Part shown: positions 55,381 to 64,000 of the stretch, piece after piece
Layout of the letters: each line of letters begins with the position of its first letter
How positions within the stretch are numbered: the stretch's first letter is position 1
NCBI RefSeq assembly: GCF_029027965.1
Contig: NZ_CP119082.1
Coordinates: 1,654,001-1,718,000 of the forward strand
Direction: 5' to 3'
From: Paracoccus sp. S3-43
Lineage (GTDB): Bacteria > Pseudomonadota > Alphaproteobacteria > Rhodobacterales > Rhodobacteraceae
Length of the DNA: 64,000 nucleotides
The notes under the pieces: model-generated
The model's database searches: none
Told to the model about the DNA's origin: nothing
Seen by the model: only the letters and a program-made list of their open reading frames with translations
Made by a program: the position numbers and the translations under genes

Positions 55381-55439
55381 GCGCGGGACGCGACACCCTG
55401 CCCCTACCCTTGCGCGGCGCAAGCGGGTAACGTGATTTC

Positions 55440-56189
55440 ATGGACACGCGAACGCCCACCCAGCTCTGCCCCCGCCTGCCGAAGCCGCGCAGCTTCTGGC
55501 AGCGCATCGGCGACCGGATGGCGGCGATGCTGGGCGGCAGGCGCGCGGCGACCCCGCCCGAACGGTCGGTGGCCTTCACCATCGCGGTGATCGCGCTTGG
55601 CGCGAAGCTGGCGAAATCCGACGGCGCCGTCGCCCGGTCCGAGGTCGCGGCCTTCCGCCGGGTCTTCATCATCCCCCGGTCCGAGGAAAAGAACGCCGCC
55701 CGCGTCTTCGACCTGGCGCGGCAGGACGTGGCGGGCTTCGACGCCTGGGCGCGCCGCATCGCCGCGATGTTCCCGCCGGGCGATCCGGTCCTGTCCGACG
55801 TGATCGAAGGCCTGTGCATCATCGCCGTCGCCGATGGCGGAATGCACGAGAACGAGATCCTGTTCATCGACGAGGTCGGCCGCATCTTCGGCCTGCCCGC
55901 CGAACGCGTGGCCGCGATCCGCCTGCGCCACGACCGCAAATCCGACTGCCCGCCCTGCGACGTGCTGGGCATCCCGCCGGACACCCCCCTGCCCGAGGCG
56001 CGCAAGCGGTTCCGCGCCCTGATCCTGGAAGCCCATCCCGACCGCGCCGTCGCCCGCGGCCTGCCGCCCGAGGCCGTGCGCCTGGCCGAGGCGCGCACCC
56101 GCCGCCTGAACGAGGCGTGGGACAAGTTCCGGCAGATGCGCGCGATCCCGTCCTCGGCCAAAGCCGAGGAAGCGGCCTCGGTCAGGTGA
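55440..56189 (+). CDS. TerB/DjlA-type J-domain protein
   Basis: A 249-aa protein with an N-terminal TerB-like helical domain (about 35-150; AKLAKSDGAVARSEVAAFRRVF and VADGGMHENEILFIDEVGRIFGL) and a C-terminal J-domain (about 180-235) with the HPD motif (LEAHPDRA). Cytosolic, no membrane helix, unlike E. coli DjlA. Likely a DnaK co-chaperone. A second TerB protein lies at 61.97 kb. Confidence 0.87.
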   Translation: MDTRTPTQLCPRLPKPRSFWQRIGDRMAAMLGGRRAATPPERSVAFTIAVIALGAKLAKSDGAVARSEVAAFRRVFIIPRSEEKNAARVFDLARQDVAGFDAWARRIAAMFPPGDPVLSDVIEGLCIIAVADGGMHENEILFIDEVGRIFGLPAERVAAIRLRHDRKSDCPPCDVLGIPPDTPLPEARKRFRALILEAHPDRAVARGLPPEAVRLAEARTRRLNEAWDKFRQMRAIPSSAKAEEAASVR

Positions 56190-56402
56190 CATCGCGCCCA
56201 AGGATGTCGTCGGCTGAGGGTCATCGACCCTGCCGGAATACATCCTCTTTAATTCATCCTGATGACCGATCCTGGGACATCCAATTATTTTGTTTTGCTT
56301 ACACCGATTAATTTTTGCTTAAGATGACGCAGATTTGATGGTATGCAGGCATGTGGGCGGACGATGTGGACGCTCTTCTTAACGAATGAGGGTGAAGTAA
56401 TC
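56190..56402. other. A+T-rich upstream region of vWA gene
   Basis: Clearly more A+T-rich than the rest (about 56240-56340). Contains TTGCTT..TAAGAT-like boxes but with poor spacing. It is the presumed promoter region of the VPLPA-CTERM gene; no other feature is recognised. Confidence 0.5.
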
Positions 56403-57176
56403 ATGAAGCATGTTTTCTCTGCGGCGCTGATCAGCGCGATCTCGGTCGCGTCCCTGGGCGCCGCCAATGCAGCCACGGCCGTGGATGTCGAACTGCAATT
56501 GCTTGTCGATGTGTCGGGCAGCGTCGATTCCAGCGAGTTCGCGTTGCAGCGCGACGGCTATGTCAACGCGTTCAAGACCGACGCCATCCAGAATGCGATC
56601 CTCGGCACCAGCAACGGTCGGCTGGGCAAGATCGCCGCGGAACTCATCTATTGGTCATCGGCCAGTCAGCAGGCGGTGGCCGTGGGCTGGTCGCTGCTGG
56701 ACAGCGTCAGCAGCATCAATACCTTCGCCGACGCAATCGCCGCCGCCGCACGGCCCTACTCGGGTGGCACCGATGCCGATAGCGCCATCAACTTCGGCTA
56801 TCCCCGGTTCAACACCAACGATTACGAGGGGACCACCCAGGTGATCGACGTTTCGGGCGACGGAACCAGCAGTGCCACATGGACCGCGGCGGCGCGCGAT
56901 GCCGCCCTGGCCGCCGGGATCGACCGCATCAACGGCCTGCCCATCGGCGGAGAGAAAGCAGTCGAGGACTTCTATGCCAAGTCGGTGATCGGCGGGACGG
57001 GATCGTTCCTGGTCGCGGCAGCGACCTTTGGCGATTTCTCCAACGCCGTTCAGAAGAAGCTGGAACTTGAAATCACCGGCGGCAATCCGGCACCGGTTCC
57101 CCTGCCGGCTGCGGTCTGGCTGCTGGGCGGCGCCCTGGCGGGCCTGGGCGCTGTCCGCCGCCGCGAGCGCAGCTGA
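56403..57176 (+). CDS. vWA/DUF1194 protein with VPLPA-CTERM sorting signal
   Basis: A 257-aa exported protein. Signal peptide to about residue 23 (..LGAANA), then a von Willebrand A-type (DUF1194) domain with the MIDAS-like DVSGS at 36-40 and later Asp in VIDVSGDGT. The C-terminus is VPLPAAVWLLGG then a hydrophobic span and a basic RRRERS tail, a VPLPA-CTERM exosortase signal. It should be held in the membrane and recut by exosortase XrtD encoded elsewhere. Less GC-rich than neighbours. Ends in a strong terminator. Confidence 0.85.
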   Translation: MKHVFSAALISAISVASLGAANAATAVDVELQLLVDVSGSVDSSEFALQRDGYVNAFKTDAIQNAILGTSNGRLGKIAAELIYWSSASQQAVAVGWSLLDSVSSINTFADAIAAAARPYSGGTDADSAINFGYPRFNTNDYEGTTQVIDVSGDGTSSATWTAAARDAALAAGIDRINGLPIGGEKAVEDFYAKSVIGGTGSFLVAAATFGDFSNAVQKKLELEITGGNPAPVPLPAAVWLLGGALAGLGAVRRRERS

Positions 57177-57214
57177 GCGGCCGGTCCTTTCAAGGGCCAT
57201 CATCAAAAACGAGG

Positions 57215-57238
57215 GGCGCCGGTCAACCGGCGCCTTTT
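57215..57238 (+). terminator. Intrinsic terminator
   Basis: Perfect 8-bp stem (57215-57222 with 57227-57234), TCAA loop, TTTT then C/T-rich. It ends the vWA gene transcript. Confidence 0.9.
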
Positions 57239-57292
57239 CTTGTCCTTGTCCTTGTCGCGCAATCCCGCAATCGCTAGGTTCCAGTCGACACT

Positions 57293-59080
57293 GTGACGGA
57301 CCACACGATGCCCCAGGACGCCGCGCCGACCTATCAGGTCTTGGCCCGCAAATACCGGCCCGAGACCTTCGCCGACCTGGTCGGCCAGGACGCGATGGTG
57401 CGCACGCTGAAGAACGCCTTCGCCGCCGACCGGATCGCGCAGGCCTTCATCATGACCGGCATCCGCGGCACCGGCAAGACCACCACCGCGCGGATCATCG
57501 CCAAGGGCATGAACTGCATCGGCCCCGACGGCCAGGGCGGTCCGACGACCGAGCCCTGCGGCGTCTGCGAGCATTGCGTGGCGATCAGTGAAGGCCGCCA
57601 TGTCGACGTGCTGGAAATGGACGCCGCAAGCCGCACCGGCGTGAACGACATCCGCGAGATCATCGAATCCGTCCACTATCGGGCGGCAAGCGCGCGCTAC
57701 AAGATCTATATCATCGACGAAGTCCACATGCTGTCCACCAGTGCCTTCAACGCGCTGCTGAAGACGCTTGAGGAGCCGCCTCCGCATGTGAAGTTCATCT
57801 TCGCCACCACGGAAATCCGCAAGGTTCCGGTCACGGTCCTGTCGCGCTGCCAGCGGTTCGATCTGCGCCGGATCGAACCCGAGGTGATGATCGCCCTGCT
57901 GCGCCGCATCGCCACGGCGGAAGGCGCGCGGATCACCGACGACGCGCTGGCGCTGATCACGCGGGCGGCGGAAGGATCGGCCCGCGACGCGACCAGCCTG
58001 CTGGACCAGGCGATCAGCCACGGCGCGGGGGAAACCACGGCGGAACAGGTCCGCGCCATGCTGGGCCTGGCGGACAGGGGCCGCGTCATCGACCTGTTCG
58101 AGATGATCCTGCGCGGCGATGCCGCCGCCGCCCTGACCGAACTGCAATCGCAATATGCCGACGGAGCCGACCCGGTGGCCGTGCTGCGCGACCTGGCCGA
58201 GATCACGCATTGGATCTCGGTCGTGAAGATCACGCCGGATGCGGGCGAGGATCCGACCATTGCGCCCGACGAACGGCTGCGCGGCAAGGAACTGGCCGGC
58301 AAGCTGGCGATGCGGGTGCTGACCCGGCTGTGGCAGATGCTGTTGAAGGCGCTGGACGAGGTTTCGGCCGCGCCCAACGCGATGATGGCGGCGGAAATGG
58401 CGGTGATCCGCCTGACCCATGTGGCCGACCTGCCCGACCCCGAAGCCCTGATCCGCCGCGTCCAGCAGGCCCAGGCGGCGGGCGATTTCGCGCGGACGGG
58501 CGCCCCTGCGGCCCCTGCCCAGGCGCCCCGCGCGTCCCGCCCCGCCCCGGTGATCGCCCAGGCCTCGGGCGCGGCGACGGCGCTGGCGGTCAACCCGGAG
58601 GCCTTCGCGGCCTATCCCGACTTCGCCTCGGTCCTGGATCTGATCCGGCGGATGGGCGACATGCTGCTGTTGGTGCAGGTGGAACGCCATGTCGGGCTGG
58701 TGCGATACAGCCCCGGCCGGATCGAGTTCGAGCCGCGCGCGGACGCCCCGCGCGAGCTGGCCTCGAAGCTGGCCGAACGGCTGCGCGGCTGGACCGGCGG
58801 GCAACGCTGGGCCGTCACCGTCACGAATACGGGCGGCGCGCCGACCATCGCCGAACAGCAGGCGGCCGAGCAGCGGGAACGCGAGGCCCGCGCCCTGCGC
58901 CTGCCCATCGTGCAGCAGGTGCTGGCGGCCTTTCCGAGCGCCAGGCTGAAGCAGGTGCGCCACGCGCCGGTCGCGGCCGAGGCCGTCGAACTGGCCGAAG
59001 GCGCGGCGAACCCGCACGAACTGACCCAAGGCCCGGTGGCCGAGGTCGAGGAATGGGATCCCTTCGAGGACGAGGATTAA
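57293..59080 (+). CDS. dnaX: DNA polymerase III subunit tau/gamma
   Basis: DnaX, 595 aa, clamp-loader ATPase. Walker A GIRGTGKTT, zinc site CGVCEHC plus the early Cys, DEVHMLS, and SRCQRFDLRR sensor are clear. A Pro/Ala-rich linker (about 395-425) leads to the tau C-terminal domain. GTG start at 57293 is chosen; ATG 57308 is the alternative. A frameshift gamma signal is not visible. Followed by ybaB and recR, the conserved order. Confidence 0.95.
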   Translation: MTDHTMPQDAAPTYQVLARKYRPETFADLVGQDAMVRTLKNAFAADRIAQAFIMTGIRGTGKTTTARIIAKGMNCIGPDGQGGPTTEPCGVCEHCVAISEGRHVDVLEMDAASRTGVNDIREIIESVHYRAASARYKIYIIDEVHMLSTSAFNALLKTLEEPPPHVKFIFATTEIRKVPVTVLSRCQRFDLRRIEPEVMIALLRRIATAEGARITDDALALITRAAEGSARDATSLLDQAISHGAGETTAEQVRAMLGLADRGRVIDLFEMILRGDAAAALTELQSQYADGADPVAVLRDLAEITHWISVVKITPDAGEDPTIAPDERLRGKELAGKLAMRVLTRLWQMLLKALDEVSAAPNAMMAAEMAVIRLTHVADLPDPEALIRRVQQAQAAGDFARTGAPAAPAQAPRASRPAPVIAQASGAATALAVNPEAFAAYPDFASVLDLIRRMGDMLLLVQVERHVGLVRYSPGRIEFEPRADAPRELASKLAERLRGWTGGQRWAVTVTNTGGAPTIAEQQAAEQREREARALRLPIVQQVLAAFPSARLKQVRHAPVAAEAVELAEGAANPHELTQGPVAEVEEWDPFEDED

Positions 59081-59083
59081 GCG

Positions 59084-59428
59084 ATGATCAAGGGTTTGGG
59101 CGGCTTTGGCGACATGGCCAAGATGATGAAGGCCGCGAAGGACATGCAGGACCGGATGCAGAAGATGCAGGCCGATCTGGACACCATCACCGTGACCGGC
59201 GAATCCGGCGCGGGGCTGGTTCGCGCGACCGCCACCGCCAAGGGCGATCTGACCGCGCTTGAGATCGACCCGTCGATCTTCGTGCCCTCGGAAAAGGAAG
59301 TGGTCGAGGATCTGATCCTGGCCGCCATCAAGGACGCGCAGCGCAAGGCGCAGGACAAGATGCAGTCCGAAATGACCCGCATCAGCCAGGAACTGGGCCT
59401 GCCCGCCGACATGAAGCTGCCCTTCTGA
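59084..59428 (+). CDS. YbaB/EbfC nucleoid-associated protein
   Basis: A 114-aa YbaB/EbfC family DNA-binding protein: [33 protein letters not shown] start and [23 protein letters not shown] are typical. Between dnaX (3 nt) and recR (14 nt) in the usual operon. Confidence 0.93.
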   Translation: MIKGLGGFGDMAKMMKAAKDMQDRMQKMQADLDTITVTGESGAGLVRATATAKGDLTALEIDPSIFVPSEKEVVEDLILAAIKDAQRKAQDKMQSEMTRISQELGLPADMKLPF

Positions 59429-59442
59429 ATGGCGGCCCGCGG

Positions 59443-60042
59443 ATGAAGGAAGGCAGCGACGACATCCAGGCGCTTGTCGGGCTGATGGCGCGGCTGCCGG
59501 GGCTTGGGCCGCGCTCGGCCCGGCGGATCGTGCTGCACCTGATCCGCAAGCGCAGCGGGCAGATGTCGCAGCTGGCCGGGCTGCTGGAGCGGGTGGCCGT
59601 CAATTCCCGCGAATGCGTGACCTGCGGCAATATCACCGACCGCGACGAATGCGCGATCTGCACCGACCCCGCCCGCGCGACCGGAGAGATCTGCGTGGTC
59701 CAGGACGTGGCCGACCTGTGGGCGATGGAGCGGGGCCGCGCCTTTGGCGGACGCTATCACGTTCTGGGCGGCACGCTGTCGGCGCTGGATGAGATCGGCC
59801 CCGACGACCTGGGCATTCCCGCGCTGATCGACCGGGTGGAGCGCGAGGGGATCCGAGAAGTGATCCTGGCGCTGAACGCCACCGTGGACGGGCAGACGAC
59901 GGCGCATTACATCGCCGATGCCCTGGCCGATTCAGGCGCGACGGTGACGGGACTGGCGCAGGGCGTGCCGATCGGCGGGGAACTGGATTACCTCGACGAT
60001 GGCACGATCAGCGCGGCCCTGCGCGCGCGGCGGCGGTTGTAA
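59443..60042 (+). CDS. recR: Recombination protein RecR
   Basis: RecR, 199 aa, RecFOR pathway: HhH motif ([21 protein letters not shown]), zinc finger [16 protein letters not shown], Toprim domain ([15 protein letters not shown]) and Walker-B-like C-terminus ([15 protein letters not shown]). Third gene of dnaX-ybaB-recR, followed by a perfect 10-bp hairpin and T run. Confidence 0.96.
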   Translation: MKEGSDDIQALVGLMARLPGLGPRSARRIVLHLIRKRSGQMSQLAGLLERVAVNSRECVTCGNITDRDECAICTDPARATGEICVVQDVADLWAMERGRAFGGRYHVLGGTLSALDEIGPDDLGIPALIDRVEREGIREVILALNATVDGQTTAHYIADALADSGATVTGLAQGVPIGGELDYLDDGTISAALRARRRL

Positions 60043-60064
60043 GCAATACACGCCGCCCTTGGGC

Positions 60065-60094
60065 TGGCGAAGGCCATCGCCTTCGCCACTTTTG
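60065..60094 (+). terminator. recR terminator
   Basis: Perfect 10-bp stem (60065-60074 with 60079-60088, CATC loop) followed by CTTTT. Ends dnaX-ybaB-recR. Confidence 0.85.
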
Positions 60095-60130
60095 ACATAT
60101 CAACCGGAACCAGACGGGCCTCACAGGCCC

Positions 60131-60189
60131 GGCCTGCGCCCGCCCCGCCCTCGGCGGGCGCTTCACGCCCACCGGGTCGGGCGCAGGCC
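60131..60189. repeat. REP-like structured palindromic element
   Basis: A 12-bp perfect inverted repeat (60131-60142 with 60178-60189) encloses a second 6-bp inverted repeat (CCCGCC..GGCGGG) and further GC arms. It can fold into a branched cruciform or RNA. Convergent junction of recR and lysS. Confidence 0.6.
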
Positions 60190-60246
60190 TTCCGTGGTCG
60201 TGGGACAGCACCGTCTTCGGTTGCGCCGTCACTTAAGGGGCGGGGG

Positions 60247-60260
60247 AAACGTATACGTTT
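60247..60260. promoter_or_regulatory. 14-bp palindrome AAACGTATACGTTT
   Basis: A perfect 14-bp palindrome inside a larger imperfect GGCGGG..CCCGCC hairpin, 26 bp beyond the lysS stop. Operator-like, or part of the 3'-end structure. No gene starts nearby, so a terminator-associated role is more likely. Confidence 0.45.
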
Positions 60261-60285
60261 TCTGGTCCCGCCCGATCCCCGGGCA

Positions 60286-61869
60286 TCACGCCTCGGCCAA
60301 TTCCCCGGCCAAGGCCCTCTCGATCAGCGCGCGGGTTTCGTCGATGCCGTAAAGCGCGATGAACCCGCCGAAGCGCGGCCCTTGGTCCGCGCCCAGCAGC
60401 ACCTGATACAGCGCCGCGAACCAGTCGCGCAGCGGCTCGAACCCGTGATCCTTGCCGATGGCGAAGACCATGGATTGCAGCGCCTCGGGATCGGCGGGCT
60501 GGTCCCAGGCCGCCAGCCGCCCGGCCAGATCCTCCATGGCGCGGCGCTCCACCTCGGTAGGCGCGCGGAAGGTCCGGGTCGGCGCGACGAAATCGGCAAA
60601 ATAGCGCACCGCAAAGCCTGCCGCCTGATCCAGCCCCGGATGCGTCTCGGGCGAGGCCTCGGGCGCATAGCGGCGGATGAAGCCCCACAGGCCGTCCTTG
60701 TCCTTGGCCCCCGCAACGGATGCCAGGTTCAGCAGCATCTGGAACGGCACGACCATGTCGCTGGCGGGCACATTGCCGCCGTGGATATGCCAGACCGGAT
60801 TCGCCAGTTGCTGATCCACCGACTGGCCGGGATAGGCGCGCAACTGCTGGTGATATTCGTCCACCGCCTTGGGGATGACATCGAAATACATCCGCTTGGC
60901 GGTCTTGGGCTTCTGATACATGAAATAGGACAGGCTCTCGGTCGCCGCATAGGTCAGCCATTCGTCGATCGACAGCCCGTTGCCCTTGGATTTGCTGATC
61001 TTCTGGCCGTGCTGGTCCAGGAACAGCTCATAGGTGAAATGCGTCGGCGCCCGGCCCCCCAGGATCTCGCAAATGCCGTCATAGATCGGCGTGTTGGTGG
61101 AATGATCCTTGCCATACATCTCGAAATCGACATCCAGCGCCGCCCAGCGAGCGCCGAAATCGGGCTTCCATTGCAGCTTCACCTGCCCGCCCGTGACCGG
61201 CAGAGTCAGTTCCTGCCCGTCCTCGTCGTCGAAGGTGATGGTGCCGTTCTTCGCGTCGACATGCTTGATCGGCACATACAGAACCTTGCCGGTCTTGGGG
61301 CTGATCGGCAGGAAGCAGGAATAGGTCTGCTGCCGCTCCTCGCGCAAGCTGGCCAGCATCACCTCCATGATCGCGTCGTAGCGTTCGGCGGCCAGCCGCA
61401 GCGTGTCGTCGAACCGGCCCGATTTATAGAACTCGGTCGCGCTGATGAATTCGTATTCGAAGCCGAACGTGTCCAGGAAGCGGCGCAGCATGGCGTTGTT
61501 GTGGCCGCCGAAGCTGTCGTATTCCCCGAAGGGATCAGGCACGGTGGTCAGCGGTTCCTGCAGATGCTGGCGCAGCATGTCCTGGTTCGGGACGTTCTCG
61601 GGCACCTTGCGCATCCCGTCCATGTCGTCGGAAAAGCAGAACAGCCGGGTCGGGATGTCGCTGATGATCTGGAAGGCGCGGCGGATCATCGTGGTGCGCG
61701 CGACCTCTCCGAACGTCCCGATATGCGGCAGTCCGGAGGGGCCATAGCCGGTCTCGAACAGGACATAGCCCTTGTCGGGATCCTTCTTCTCATAGCGTTT
61801 CAGCACCCGGCGCGCCTCCTCGAACGGCCAGGCCTTCGATTGCATCGCGGCATCGCGCAGGGTTGTCAT
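60286..61869 (-). CDS. lysS: Lysine-tRNA ligase, class I
   Basis: Class I LysRS, 527 aa, as in archaea, spirochaetes and alphaproteobacteria, unrelated to class II LysRS of E. coli. HIGH-like [17 protein letters not shown]-like [13 protein letters not shown] and a C-terminal helical anticodon domain are visible. Starts at ATG 61869 ([16 protein letters not shown]). Monocistronic on the minus strand; divergent from a TerB gene. Confidence 0.95.
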   Translation of the reverse strand: MTTLRDAAMQSKAWPFEEARRVLKRYEKKDPDKGYVLFETGYGPSGLPHIGTFGEVARTTMIRRAFQIISDIPTRLFCFSDDMDGMRKVPENVPNQDMLRQHLQEPLTTVPDPFGEYDSFGGHNNAMLRRFLDTFGFEYEFISATEFYKSGRFDDTLRLAAERYDAIMEVMLASLREERQQTYSCFLPISPKTGKVLYVPIKHVDAKNGTITFDDEDGQELTLPVTGGQVKLQWKPDFGARWAALDVDFEMYGKDHSTNTPIYDGICEILGGRAPTHFTYELFLDQHGQKISKSKGNGLSIDEWLTYAATESLSYFMYQKPKTAKRMYFDVIPKAVDEYHQQLRAYPGQSVDQQLANPVWHIHGGNVPASDMVVPFQMLLNLASVAGAKDKDGLWGFIRRYAPEASPETHPGLDQAAGFAVRYFADFVAPTRTFRAPTEVERRAMEDLAGRLAAWDQPADPEALQSMVFAIGKDHGFEPLRDWFAALYQVLLGADQGPRFGGFIALYGIDETRALIERALAGELAEA

Positions 61870-61965
61870 CGCGTCTTCTCCTGTTCCAAGACCTTGACGC
61901 CTTATTGAAAGCCGCCCGAATGGTCAATAATTTGCACCGGAACCGGCTTGCCACAAGGACCCGCC

Positions 61966-62388
61966 ATGACCATCGACCTGCCTTCGTTCTCGCCCTGCGA
62001 TGCCTTGGTGGCGATCATGGTGGCGGTGCTGGCGTCGGGCCAGACCTATCGCACCTCGGAACTGGTGGCGATCCAGCGCAATGTCGATCACGCCCCGGTC
62101 TTCGCCGCCTATGACGAGGACCGGATTCGCGCCATCAGCCAGACCGTCATCAGCCTGTTCGAGCATGAGGACGGCATCGACGCCCTGTTCGGCCTGGTCC
62201 GCGACGCGCTGCCCGAAAAGCTGTACGAGACCGCCTATGCCCTGGCCTGCGACGTGGGCGCGGCCGACGGCCAGCTTTACGAAGGCGAAGTGGCGATGCT
62301 GGCCGAGATCCGGCACCAGTTGAACATCCCCCGCCTGCACGCCGCCGCGATCGAACTGTCGGCCCAGGTGCGCCACCGAGTGCTGTAG
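61966..62388 (+). CDS. TerB family tellurite-resistance-like protein
   Basis: A 140-aa TerB-domain protein (DALVAIMVAVLASGQTYRTSELVAIQRNVDHAPVF.. ; VGAADGQLYEGEVAMLAEIRHQLNI). No ter operon is present, so a tellurite role is not implied; TerB domains often bind metal or act as scaffold. AAGGA precedes the ATG at 61966. Its stop begins a 13-nt tandem duplication. Confidence 0.82.
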   Translation: MTIDLPSFSPCDALVAIMVAVLASGQTYRTSELVAIQRNVDHAPVFAAYDEDRIRAISQTVISLFEHEDGIDALFGLVRDALPEKLYETAYALACDVGAADGQLYEGEVAMLAEIRHQLNIPRLHAAAIELSAQVRHRVL

Positions 62389-62413
62389 TCGGGTGCCGTC
62401 GTCGGGTGCCGTC
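62388..62413. repeat. 13-nt perfect tandem duplication at a stop-stop junction
   Basis: Two adjacent copies of GTCGGGTGCCGTC (62388-62400 and 62401-62413) between the convergent terB and dacB stop codons. Confidence 0.9.
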
Positions 62414-62414
62414 G

Positions 62415-63776
62415 TCAGGACCAGATCGTCAGCATGTCCCGCTGAAGCCGCTTGGCGTCCCGCGTCCAGGCCAGCACGCCCGGCGGAAGCTCCTGCCCCG
62501 CCGTCGCCGCCTGCCGCGCTGGATCGGCGGTCAGAATCGCGAAGGCCGACTGCCCGCCATCCGCGCGGTCCAGATAGCCCGCGAGGTTGGATACGAAATT
62601 CAGCGTCCCGGTCTTGGCGCGGATCCGCGCGGTTTGCGCGGGGTCGGGGCCCAGATCCTCATCCAGCGGGTTCGCCTTCAACAGGCCGGGCAAGCCCACC
62701 GCAAGCCCCGGACCGGCCAGCAGCCGCGCCATGCCCTGCGCCGTGACGCGGCTGTCCGGCGACAGGCCGGAATGATCGGCCAGCGTGAAATCCGCGCCCT
62801 GCCCCTGCGCCGTCAGCCAGTCCTGCATGGCGCGGGCCGATCCCGCCGGATCGGCGGCCCCGCTGGCGTGCAGGCCCACCACCTCGGCCGTCAGGTTGGT
62901 CGAGAAACGCAGCATCCCACGCAGGATCTGCTCCATCGGCGGGCTTTCATGGCTGGCCAGCACCTCGCCCACGGGCAGGTCATGGATGACCTCGGGCGCG
63001 GGCAGGACCAGCCCCTTCGCGCGGCACAGCGTCTGGAACACGTCGCCCGCATAGAGTTCCGGCTTGCGCACGGGCAGCCAGCGGCTGCCGGGACGGGCCA
63101 TGGCGCTGCGGGCGACGGTCCAGCTTTCACGGGAACCGTCCTGGCGCCAGGCGAACGGGTCGGACTGATCGGCGGGCGCGGCGGTGATCGTATAGGCGCG
63201 CGGCGAATGGCTGGCCGCCCGCGCCTCCAGCGACAGTTGGGTTCCGCCCTGCCGCCAGCCCAGATGCACGCGGTTGAAGTTCAGGATCATACCCGACAGC
63301 GCCGGGTTATAGGCCAGATGATCGGCCTGCCCCGGCGCGATCTCGGGGATCTGCGGTAGCGCGCCGCCCCAGACGGCAAAACGCGCGGGCGCAGGCTGGC
63401 CCGTCGCGGCAAGATCGCCCGCCAGCCGGGCCAGGTCGTCAGTGGACAGCACCGGATCGCCGCCCCCGGCCAGGACCAGCATGTCGCCCGCCCGGATCAC
63501 CCGCGTCGTGAAGCGGCGGTCCCGCCCCAGCCGGTCCAGCGCATAAAGCGCCGTCACGGCCTTCAGCGTGCTGGCGGGCATCATCGGCGCGGCGGCCAGG
63601 GCCGCGTCGGCCAGCACCCCGCCGGCCGCGTCCAGCCAGGCATAGGCGACGATGCCCGGCAGGTCCGCCACCGCCACCAGCCGCCCCGCGGAAAAGGCGG
63701 GCTTCGCGGGCGGGCGCCCCCAGGACGCCGTGGGCAGGGCGGCAAGGCCCGCCAGCAGCGCGCGGCGGCGCATCAC
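62415..63776 (-). CDS. dacB: D-alanyl-D-alanine carboxypeptidase/endopeptidase (PBP4)
   Basis: A 453-aa class C-type low-molecular-weight PBP: trims peptidoglycan cross-links or stem peptides in the periplasm. Signal peptide at the start; SXXK with Ser69 and Lys72 (MPASTLKAV), SXN FSTNLTAE, KTG AKTGTLNF. All three catalytic motifs are present. The double ATG (63776, 63773) overlaps the nadD stop. Chain length is close to E. coli DacB. Confidence 0.93.
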   Translation of the reverse strand: MMRRRALLAGLAALPTASWGRPPAKPAFSAGRLVAVADLPGIVAYAWLDAAGGVLADAALAAAPMMPASTLKAVTALYALDRLGRDRRFTTRVIRAGDMLVLAGGGDPVLSTDDLARLAGDLAATGQPAPARFAVWGGALPQIPEIAPGQADHLAYNPALSGMILNFNRVHLGWRQGGTQLSLEARAASHSPRAYTITAAPADQSDPFAWRQDGSRESWTVARSAMARPGSRWLPVRKPELYAGDVFQTLCRAKGLVLPAPEVIHDLPVGEVLASHESPPMEQILRGMLRFSTNLTAEVVGLHASGAADPAGSARAMQDWLTAQGQGADFTLADHSGLSPDSRVTAQGMARLLAGPGLAVGLPGLLKANPLDEDLGPDPAQTARIRAKTGTLNFVSNLAGYLDRADGGQSAFAILTADPARQAATAGQELPPGVLAWTRDAKRLQRDMLTIWS

Positions 63777-64000
63777 CGCACGCCTCGCAGCGCGGTCGAG
63801 GATTGGCGCGACATGGGCAGGTTCACCAGCACCCAGGCGGGCGGCGGGCGGAATGCCAGCGATCCCGCGCGCGATTGCGGCAGGCGCGCCCGCTCCATGA
63901 TCTGCGCGGCGACCGAATGGCGCGCCAGCGTGCGCGTGCCGGGCCGGGCCAGAACGCCGATGGGCACCGCCGCCGCAATGGACCGCCAGCGGTCCCAGTG
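63773..64000 (-). CDS. nadD: Nicotinate-nucleotide adenylyltransferase, 3' part
   Basis: The last 75 codons, cut by the window edge: WDRWRSIAAAVPIGVLARPG, then a C-terminal SSTALRGVR that matches the ISSTxxR nucleotide motif of NadD. NadD makes deamido-NAD from nicotinate mononucleotide. Its stop overlaps the dacB start by 4 nt. Partial. Confidence 0.82.
   Translation of the reverse strand, partial: HWDRWRSIAAAVPIGVLARPGTRTLARHSVAAQIMERARLPQSRAGSLAFRPPPAWVLVNLPMSRQSSTALRGVR

Noticed and set aside
61966..62388. Tellurite resistance operon
   Set aside because: Only isolated TerB domains are present; no TerC, TerD or other ter genes nearby.

Overview
The window is a compact, GC-rich, almost wholly chromosomal stretch from an alphaproteobacterium, most likely a Rhodobacteraceae member near Paracoccus. 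Family-level evidence is a circularly permuted two-piece tmRNA next to an alpha-type SspB, a class I lysyl-tRNA synthetase, the blocks glnD-murJ, pyrH-frr-uppS-cdsA-dxr-rseP-bamA-skp and murA-DUF2948-hisD-UPF0262-LMW phosphatase, DUF1127, and a VPLPA-CTERM protein. I see no prophage, insertion sequence, CRISPR array or defence island. Nearly every gene is a recognisable housekeeping or common accessory gene.

Layout. 0-2.7 kb (minus): cmk, tsf, rpsB. 2.7-5.4 kb (plus): TrhA-like membrane protein, KDPG aldolase, MFS transporter. 5.4-10.8 kb: xseA and purD divergent, prs, a DsbA-like isomerase and an alpha/beta hydrolase. 10.8-12.6 kb (minus): a frame-damaged H-type lectin gene, yraN, rsmI. 12.7-18.2 kb (plus): LpoA-like lipoprotein, glnD, murJ. 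18.2-22.9 kb: SDR, a rhomboid homologue lacking its catalytic residues, trpS, LLM flavin oxidoreductase, GNAT. 23-27.7 kb: rpmA/rplU, zinc-ribbon metallopeptidase, Uup-type ABC-F, nucleoside hydrolase. 27.7-36.3 kb (minus): the envelope and isoprenoid operon from pyrH down to skp. 36.4-43.8 kb: miaA, AraC regulator, rlmE, Ppx/GppA, MOSC-PdxY-thioesterase, 6-phosphogluconate dehydrogenase. 43.8-47.7 kb: PepSY protein, ssrA plus sspB, MerR with a CMD-family gene, prfC, tRNA-Thr. 47.8-52.4 kb: murA-hisD block and a DUF1127 gene. 52.5-57.2 kb: LysR regulator, trpA, VOC, GNAT, TerB-DnaJ protein, VPLPA-CTERM vWA protein. 57.3-64 kb: dnaX-ybaB-recR, lysS, TerB, dacB, and the 3' end of nadD.

How the parts work together. 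The minus-strand operon at 27.7-36.3 kb joins translation (frr), UMP supply, isoprenoid and undecaprenyl synthesis (dxr, uppS), phospholipid precursor (cdsA), envelope-stress proteolysis (rseP) and outer-membrane assembly (bamA, skp); glnD-murJ, murA and dacB add nitrogen sensing and peptidoglycan work. ssrA and sspB form a tag-and-adaptor pair for ribosome rescue and ClpXP delivery.

I did not find a clearly new multi-gene system. The observations most worth a second look are an intergenic element with a GGATATTT core found three times at gene ends (with a related core in the rpsB-tsf hairpin), an H-type lectin gene scrambled by a 13-nt tandem duplication and a cancelling 1-nt loss, two other short tandem duplications exactly at convergent stop-stop junctions, a rhomboid homologue with both catalytic residues replaced, and a structured palindromic region between recR and lysS.
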